Below the pieces are notes generated by a model. That model was not told where the DNA came from. It searched no databases and saw only the letters and a list, made by a program, of their open reading frames with translations. From Alienimonas californiensis (GTDB taxonomy: Bacteria > Planctomycetota > Planctomycetia > Planctomycetales > Planctomycetaceae): DNA of 64,000 nucleotides. The position numbers were made by a program, and so were the translations under genes. Of the stretch, positions 62,182 to 64,000 are shown piece after piece (position 1 is the first letter of the stretch; the number at the start of each line of letters is the position of its first letter). The DNA is taken from NCBI RefSeq assembly GCF_007743815.1, contig NZ_CP036265.1, forward strand, positions 522,501 to 586,500. Reading direction: 5' to 3'.

Positions 62182-62244
62182 CGCCGCCGCCGAGAGGCGG
62201 CGCGGCGCGAGGAGTCGGGCACACGCCGCCTCTCGGCGGCGGCG
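62182..62244. repeat. Perfect 21-bp palindrome between flavoprotein and DUF6702 genes
   Basis: Arms 62182-62202 and 62224-62244 are exact inverted copies of CGCCGCCGCCGAGAGGCGGC plus G, and the left arm is preceded by GGTT. It is related to the TTCGCCGTCGCCG family. Confidence 0.75.
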
Positions 62245-62248
62245 ACCC

Positions 62249-62278
62249 CCGACACTCTGGTCGGAACCCGATTAAACT
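62249..62278 (+). promoter_or_regulatory. Promoter candidate for the DUF6702 gene
   Basis: CCGACA at 62249-62254 (four of six to TTGACA), spacer 18, TAAACT at 62273-62278, six bases before the ATG at 62285. A perfect palindrome ends just upstream. Confidence 0.42.
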
Positions 62279-62284
62279 GCGGGC

Positions 62285-62881
62285 ATGCCCGCCCGCCTGA
62301 TTCTCGCCGCCTGCTGTTCCCTCCTCGCCGGGGCCGTGCATCCCCAGCACGTTACGCTGGCGGAGGCGGAGTGGAACCCGCAGAGCCAGTCCCTCGAAGT
62401 CGCCCTGCGGATCACGCCGGCCCAGTTGGAGGAGGTCGTCGAACGCCACGCCGGACGGTCGGTCGATCTGGACGCCGAGGCCTCCGACGCCGCCGTCGCC
62501 GCCTGGCTGCGGACCGCCTTTGTCGTCACCCCGCCGGACCCGGACCCGACCGACGACGAAGCCCCCGCCCCGGCGCCGCTGAAGTACGTGGGGAAAGAGG
62601 TCGGGATCAGCGTCGGCTGGGTCTACTTCGAGGTCCCCCTGCCCGGCGGCTGGGAGGGCGTGACGGTGTCGGACCGGGTGCGGCTGAACGTCGAACCGGC
62701 TCAGCACAACACGCTGGTCCTGTCCGTGACCCGGCCCAGCCCGGACGGCACGTCGCGGAAGGAGCGGGCCAGCTACACCTTCGACCGCCGCACGCCGGCC
62801 CACATGCTGTGGGCGGCGGACCTGGAGCCGCTCAAGAAGTCAGCGACCGACGGGGCCGCCCCTCCCGCTTCGCCGAGATGA
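62285..62881 (+). CDS. Secreted DUF6702-like protein
   Basis: 198 residues. Short signal peptide (residues 1-17), then HPQHVTLAEAEWNPQSQSLE and VALRITPAQLEEVVERHAG, as in DUF6702 proteins, followed by an immunoglobulin-like beta pattern (GISVGWVYFEVPLPGGWEGV, RVRLNVEPAQHNTLVLSV). Function unknown; this family is exported and often follows oxidoreductases. The TAAACT hexamer six bases before the ATG suggests a leaderless transcript. The last 50 bases overlap the convergent rhomboid gene. Confidence 0.78.
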   Translation: MPARLILAACCSLLAGAVHPQHVTLAEAEWNPQSQSLEVALRITPAQLEEVVERHAGRSVDLDAEASDAAVAAWLRTAFVVTPPDPDPTDDEAPAPAPLKYVGKEVGISVGWVYFEVPLPGGWEGVTVSDRVRLNVEPAQHNTLVLSVTRPSPDGTSRKERASYTFDRRTPAHMLWAADLEPLKKSATDGAAPPASPR

Positions 62882-63863
62882 ACCCGGCGGCGAAGCCCAG
62901 CGCCAGCCCGGAGAAGTGGGCCACGTTGGCGACGGCGATGATGCTGCCCGACAGGCACAGCACCAGGAACGCCAGCATAAAGAAGGTCGAATTGGTCGAC
63001 AGCGTGGTCAGCGGCCGCCCGCCGCGTTTGCGGCCGACCTCGAAGCCGAACAGCGCCACCGCCACCCCGCTGAAGCCGCCGAAGCGGGGGCTGGGCTCGA
63101 AATCGAACAGCCCCAGGATGGGCAGGCCGAACCGCATATCGGCGTAGTACTCCGCGACGTTTGACAGTGCCGCGACCGCCAACACGCCCAGCAGGAACCG
63201 CCACCAGCCGAAGCGGCCCTCCAGGATCGCTCCCAGGCCGACCAGCCAGCTCATGTTGAAGGCGAGGTGAATCGGGTTGGCGTGCAGCAGCGCCGGCGTG
63301 AACACCCGCCAGACCTCCCCCTGGGCGAGCGTTTCGCCGAGGGTGTCGAACTGAAGCCGCACCCAGCCCGGCCGCACGGGGACGATGCTGTGTTCCGTGA
63401 TCCAGAGCCAGTGGATCAGCGGTTCCTGGCGGCTCCACAGGCTCCAGGGGTCGTCCATCCCGCCCCAACCGAACAGGGCGACGACGACGCAGGCCCCGAT
63501 CAACCCCGCACAGACCGGCGCCCGCTTCCACAGCGGGGCCCCGCTGGCGGCGTCGCGAAACGTGTCCCGGCCGCGATGCACCCGTTTGGCGGCGGCCTTC
63601 CGCTCCTTCTCCGCCGCGGCCCGCAGACGGTCCGCCTGTTTCGAGGCGGCGGCGAACCGCTCGGCATTAGGGTCGTCGAGGAACGCGGCGAGCGTCGCCT
63701 TCGCGGCCGGCATGTCGTCCTCCTCCACCACCCAGACGGCGGCCTCCCCGGCGCCGGGGCCGACCGACTCGTTCGGGCGGAACTGGGCGGCCACGCCCTC
63801 GGCGACCAGGACGTCCGTCAGTCGGGCGGCGCGTTCGGGCGGGAGTTCGACAAGCAGGCGCAA
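62832..63863 (-). CDS. Rhomboid-family intramembrane serine protease
   Basis: 343 residues from a TTG at 63863 (a later start is possible, but the first 60 residues LLVELPPERAARLTDVLVAE form the N-terminal GlpG-type domain). A helix rich in Arg and Ala (residues about 75-100) leads to six membrane helices. The catalytic Ser265 is in GGFSGVAVALFG and the His316 in ANVAHFSGLALG. LAFNMSWLVGLGAILEGRFG is the conserved second helix with the oxyanion Asn. It cleaves substrates within the membrane. Adjacent DUF6702 gene overlaps its 3' end. Confidence 0.93.
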   Translation of the reverse strand: MRLLVELPPERAARLTDVLVAEGVAAQFRPNESVGPGAGEAAVWVVEEDDMPAAKATLAAFLDDPNAERFAAASKQADRLRAAAEKERKAAAKRVHRGRDTFRDAASGAPLWKRAPVCAGLIGACVVVALFGWGGMDDPWSLWSRQEPLIHWLWITEHSIVPVRPGWVRLQFDTLGETLAQGEVWRVFTPALLHANPIHLAFNMSWLVGLGAILEGRFGWWRFLLGVLAVAALSNVAEYYADMRFGLPILGLFDFEPSPRFGGFSGVAVALFGFEVGRKRGGRPLTTLSTNSTFFMLAFLVLCLSGSIIAVANVAHFSGLALGFAAGFISAKREGRPRRSLTS

Positions 63864-64000
63864 CGCGACGAGACGGATTTGGGGACGGGGCGAACGGGCG
63901 GGTCACTGTACCCGCCGCCGACGACGCTCGCCCGGCCCGCACGCCTGCCGCGGAAACGGCCCGCACAGCCGAGGCGGAAACTGAAGGGGTTCGGGGGCGA

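Overview
The window is very GC-rich, densely coded DNA from a bacterium that most likely belongs to the Planctomycetota (order Planctomycetales; an Alienimonas-like genus is only a guess). The pointers are three secreted formylglycine sulfatases, a DUF1501 protein beside a DUF1549/DUF1553 cytochrome-type protein, a 1018-residue PVC-type CxxCH membrane-bound dehydrogenase-like protein, a DUF1570 protein, several secreted proteins of unknown function, and genes that mostly lack Shine-Dalgarno sequences. I see no rRNA, tRNA, CRISPR array, transposase or phage gene.

Layout. 1-8.7 kb: an old-yellow-enzyme fragment, a secreted esterase-like hydrolase, then a minus-strand DNA-repair cluster (exonuclease, ATP-dependent ligase, three inserted small or membrane-protein genes, Lhr-type helicase). 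8.8-16.3 kb: a sulfatase, a radical SAM DNA-repair protein, three minus-strand genes (sulfatase, thioredoxin-like protein, unknown), then a DUF4130-UdgX fusion. 16.4-30.8 kb: aminotransferase, methyltransferase, purH, a PQQ-type propeller and a HEAT protein, a ferritin-like protein, gluconokinase, lnt, DUF4142. 31-36 kb: class II photolyase, sugar-nucleotide epimerase, a PIN protein, diacylglycerol kinase, UV endonuclease UvsE and a cold-shock protein. 36.2-50.4 kb: DUF1570, unknown secreted proteins, DUF1501 / toxin-antitoxin / DUF1553, a sulfatase and the large PVC cytochrome. 50.6-58.3 kb: an osmotic-stress neighbourhood (glycoside hydrolase, cation/proton antiporter, mannosylfructose- or sucrose-phosphate synthase and phosphatase, MscS channel plus an unknown partner). 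58.5-64 kb: SGNH-like protein, patatin, flavoprotein, DUF6702 protein and a rhomboid protease.

How it fits together. Four distinct DNA-repair modules lie within about 36 kb: Exo-Lig-Lhr, radical SAM + UdgX, photolyase and UvsE. Two of them deal with UV lesions. A second theme is osmotic balance: solute synthesis, a possible solute hydrolase, proton-coupled cation transport and a mechanosensitive channel lie side by side.

Non-coding structure is notable. At least three families of palindromic repeats are scattered between genes, and one of them also sits inside two coding sequences. Several plus-strand genes carry a TAnnnT -10-like hexamer only 5-6 bases before the start codon, which suggests leaderless transcripts.
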